A DNA stretch of 64,000 nt, taken from assembly GCA_900767955.1 (NCBI GenBank), contig CAAGBC010000038.1:3001-67000 (forward strand). Reading direction: 5' to 3'. The DNA is from Spirochaetia bacterium. Lineage in GTDB: Bacteria > Spirochaetota > Spirochaetia > Treponematales > Treponemataceae. Under the pieces are notes generated by a model that ran no database searches, had not been told where the DNA came from, and worked only from the letters and a program-made list of their open reading frames with translations. Shown one piece after another: positions 62,892 through 64,000 of the stretch. The translations under genes were made by a program, and so were the position numbers. The stretch's first letter is position 1, and each line of letters starts with the position of its first letter.

Positions 62892-62980
62892 TAAAAAAAT
62901 AAAACCGCCATTGTCCTCGAAACATCTGGCGGTTTTTAACCTTAAATGTGGAGATGACCAAATTGAGATTGGGCATTTCC
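62892..62980 (-). ncRNA. Candidate antisense antitoxin RNA, about 89 nt
   Basis: Predicted from the facing promoter (start near 62980) and the bidirectional hairpin (T-run at 62900-62892 on this strand). It covers the toxin transcript's 3' end, including the terminator stem. Its first nucleotides (GGAAATGCCCAATCTCA) nearly repeat the toxin mRNA's first (GGAAATGCCTAATTTCA). Confidence 0.5.
62901..62937. terminator. Bidirectional terminator of the toxin-antitoxin-like locus
   Basis: A 10-bp stem, AAAACCGCCA (62901-62910) with TGGCGGTTTT (62927-62936), around a 16-nt loop. T-runs occur on both strands. Confidence 0.88.
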
Positions 62981-62986
62981 TTTTTT

Positions 62987-63015
62987 AATATATACTTACT
63001 TTAGAATTTTTTCAA
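62987..63015 (-). promoter_or_regulatory. Promoter of the antisense RNA
   Basis: On the minus strand TTGAAA (63015-63010), a 17-bp spacer and TATATT (62992-62987), a near-consensus match directed at the toxin gene. Confidence 0.65.
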
Positions 63016-63107
63016 GATTCTTTTGATTTTCTCTAAATCGGTTACAATGCTATCAATCTGCAAAATAACACAAACTGTGATAACACTGATTTATTTAAAG
63101 TATACTT

Positions 63108-64000
63108 TTACATATTCATAATAAGAACATGAGCATTAACTATCTGTCCATCAACTACTATTGATATTACAGTATCACATCCTGAACCAGTTTTTGTGTA
63201 ATTAAAAGTTTTATACTGTTTGATATTATTTTCGTCATAATAAAATGTCTTTATTGAAGAATCATCAATAGAATAAACTTCATAGTCGTCTATAAATTTA
63301 TTTTGACAACTAATAACAACAGTCATATGATTTACTTCATGATGTCCATAAAAATAAATAGAAGTTTGCTCATACCATTTTTTACTTTCATCATAAATAC
63401 CTTCATAAGTAAAATCTGCTTGTGTTCCATTTATATTTGTTATATCAATTTTATAGTTGTAAATTGCAAGTACGCGATTAAAAATCTGACGATAAAAAAA
63501 GGAGAGGTCTTCAAATTTTGAAGCACTTACAATTTGATCAAAAATCCAATCAAATTTTTCTTTATTATAATTATCTTTTGTAAAAGATGTCCCATATTTA
63601 AAATTAGTATTATCAATTCGTTCTTGCCAATTAGATTCATTCCAATATTCACTGCCATAATATTCATCATAGTAATCAAAATCATCAGTTATATGTTCTT
63701 TTATCACATCTTTTAACATGTTTTCCAAAACAATACCCCAATTTTCTGCTAACACTAATTCGTCATCATTTTTTATTTTTGATATTACTACAGACAAAAT
63801 TACACCATCATCAGTATTTTTATAACTATATTCATACTCTATAAATATATTACCTTCTGAATCACAATTACTAATTGTTTTTAATTCTGTATTAACTAAA
63901 AATTTTTCATTTGAATCAGTTACCAACTCTGTAAGACCTTCAAATGGATCTTTTCCCACTGATTCTGGCAATGTTGGTTTTGTATAGGTAATTTCTCCCA
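63108..64000 (-). CDS. Hypothetical protein, C-terminal part (5' end outside window)
   Basis: The frame is open to the right edge, so the TTG at 63971 is internal, not a true start. The visible part begins GEITYTKPTLPESVGKDPFE, a short repeat-like pattern (LPESVGxxPFEG) that I associate with multi-domain secreted proteins of treponemes. About 297 residues are readable, rich in Tyr, Asp, Asn and Glu, with beta-type alternation (EYEYSYKNTDDGVILSVVIS). It ends VDGQIVNAHVLIMNM. A lipoprotein signal may lie outside the window. Function unknown. Confidence 0.7.
   Translation of the reverse strand, partial: GEITYTKPTLPESVGKDPFEGLTELVTDSNEKFLVNTELKTISNCDSEGNIFIEYEYSYKNTDDGVILSVVISKIKNDDELVLAENWGIVLENMLKDVIKEHITDDFDYYDEYYGSEYWNESNWQERIDNTNFKYGTSFTKDNYNKEKFDWIFDQIVSASKFEDLSFFYRQIFNRVLAIYNYKIDITNINGTQADFTYEGIYDESKKWYEQTSIYFYGHHEVNHMTVVISCQNKFIDDYEVYSIDDSSIKTFYYDENNIKQYKTFNYTKTGSGCDTVISIVVDGQIVNAHVLIMNM

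Noticed and set aside
63108..63971. TTG at 63971 as a true start
   Set aside because: The frame remains open to the window edge with family-like residues, so the gene is truncated by the window.

Overview
The window is AT-rich chromosomal DNA from a free-living or gut-type spirochaete, most likely a Treponema. That placement rests on general resemblance, not a search. The pointers are several secreted or envelope proteins of a style I associate with treponemes, a MurA with Asp in place of the catalytic Cys, Rex-controlled serine genes, a PFOR-based fermentative metabolism, and many small intergenic palindromes. Unlike T. pallidum, this organism keeps biosynthetic genes (his, pyr, ser, met) and starch-degrading enzymes. 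No CRISPR array, rRNA operon or intact IS element was seen.

Layout. 1-8 kb: clpS-clpA (clpA runs off the left edge), a rhomboid protease, the rex-serC-serA operon with a near-perfect Rex operator, a lytic transglycosylase and a PTS EIIA protein. 8-20 kb: a radical SAM protein, malQ overlapping a giant GH13 amylase, a divergent threonine synthase homologue, pepT, murA and a 103-bp tandem repeat. 19.7-25.1 kb: a five-gene envelope operon (secreted protein, barrel-like protein, FecR-domain protein, two polytopic membrane proteins). 25-43 kb: PFOR, an M29 aminopeptidase, rRNA methyltransferases rsmE and rsmG, a TPR protein, an Lrp-type regulator with an aminotransferase, a phosphoesterase-DNA methyltransferase-metH operon, and hisG-hisB. 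43.2-48.3 kb: the clearest accessory island, with an MmeI-like single-chain restriction-modification enzyme, an overlapping RES-like protein and a KilA-N protein. 48.3-58.5 kb: an SGNH hydrolase, an SH3-M48 protease-CHASE2 cyclase cluster, a beta-CASP nuclease and conserved hypotheticals. 58.7-62.4 kb: four tRNAs, the SRP RNA and pyrB-pyrI-pyrC. 62.7-63.0 kb: a compact locus built like a type I toxin-antitoxin system.

Three things deserve most attention. (1) A dispersed palindromic element with an invariant CGTTAG/CTAACG core, compensating arm changes and a CCACACGGATTTG-type flank. It occurs between genes, supplies one stop codon, and sits in frame inside the restriction-modification gene in both orientations; that gene also carries a second, unrelated repeat in frame. 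(2) A RES-like (possibly NAD-degrading) protein whose start overlaps the stop of the restriction-modification gene. (3) The candidate type I toxin-antitoxin locus, with two convergent 16-17-bp-spaced promoters, a 32-residue hydrophobic peptide and a shared terminator.

Several first genes of transcription units (rhomboid, ptsN, the 133-aa gene, malQ, the SGNH hydrolase) have their ATG only 6-8 nt after a -10 box and no Shine-Dalgarno sequence, suggesting leaderless mRNAs. Operon-internal genes usually have clear GGAG-type sites.
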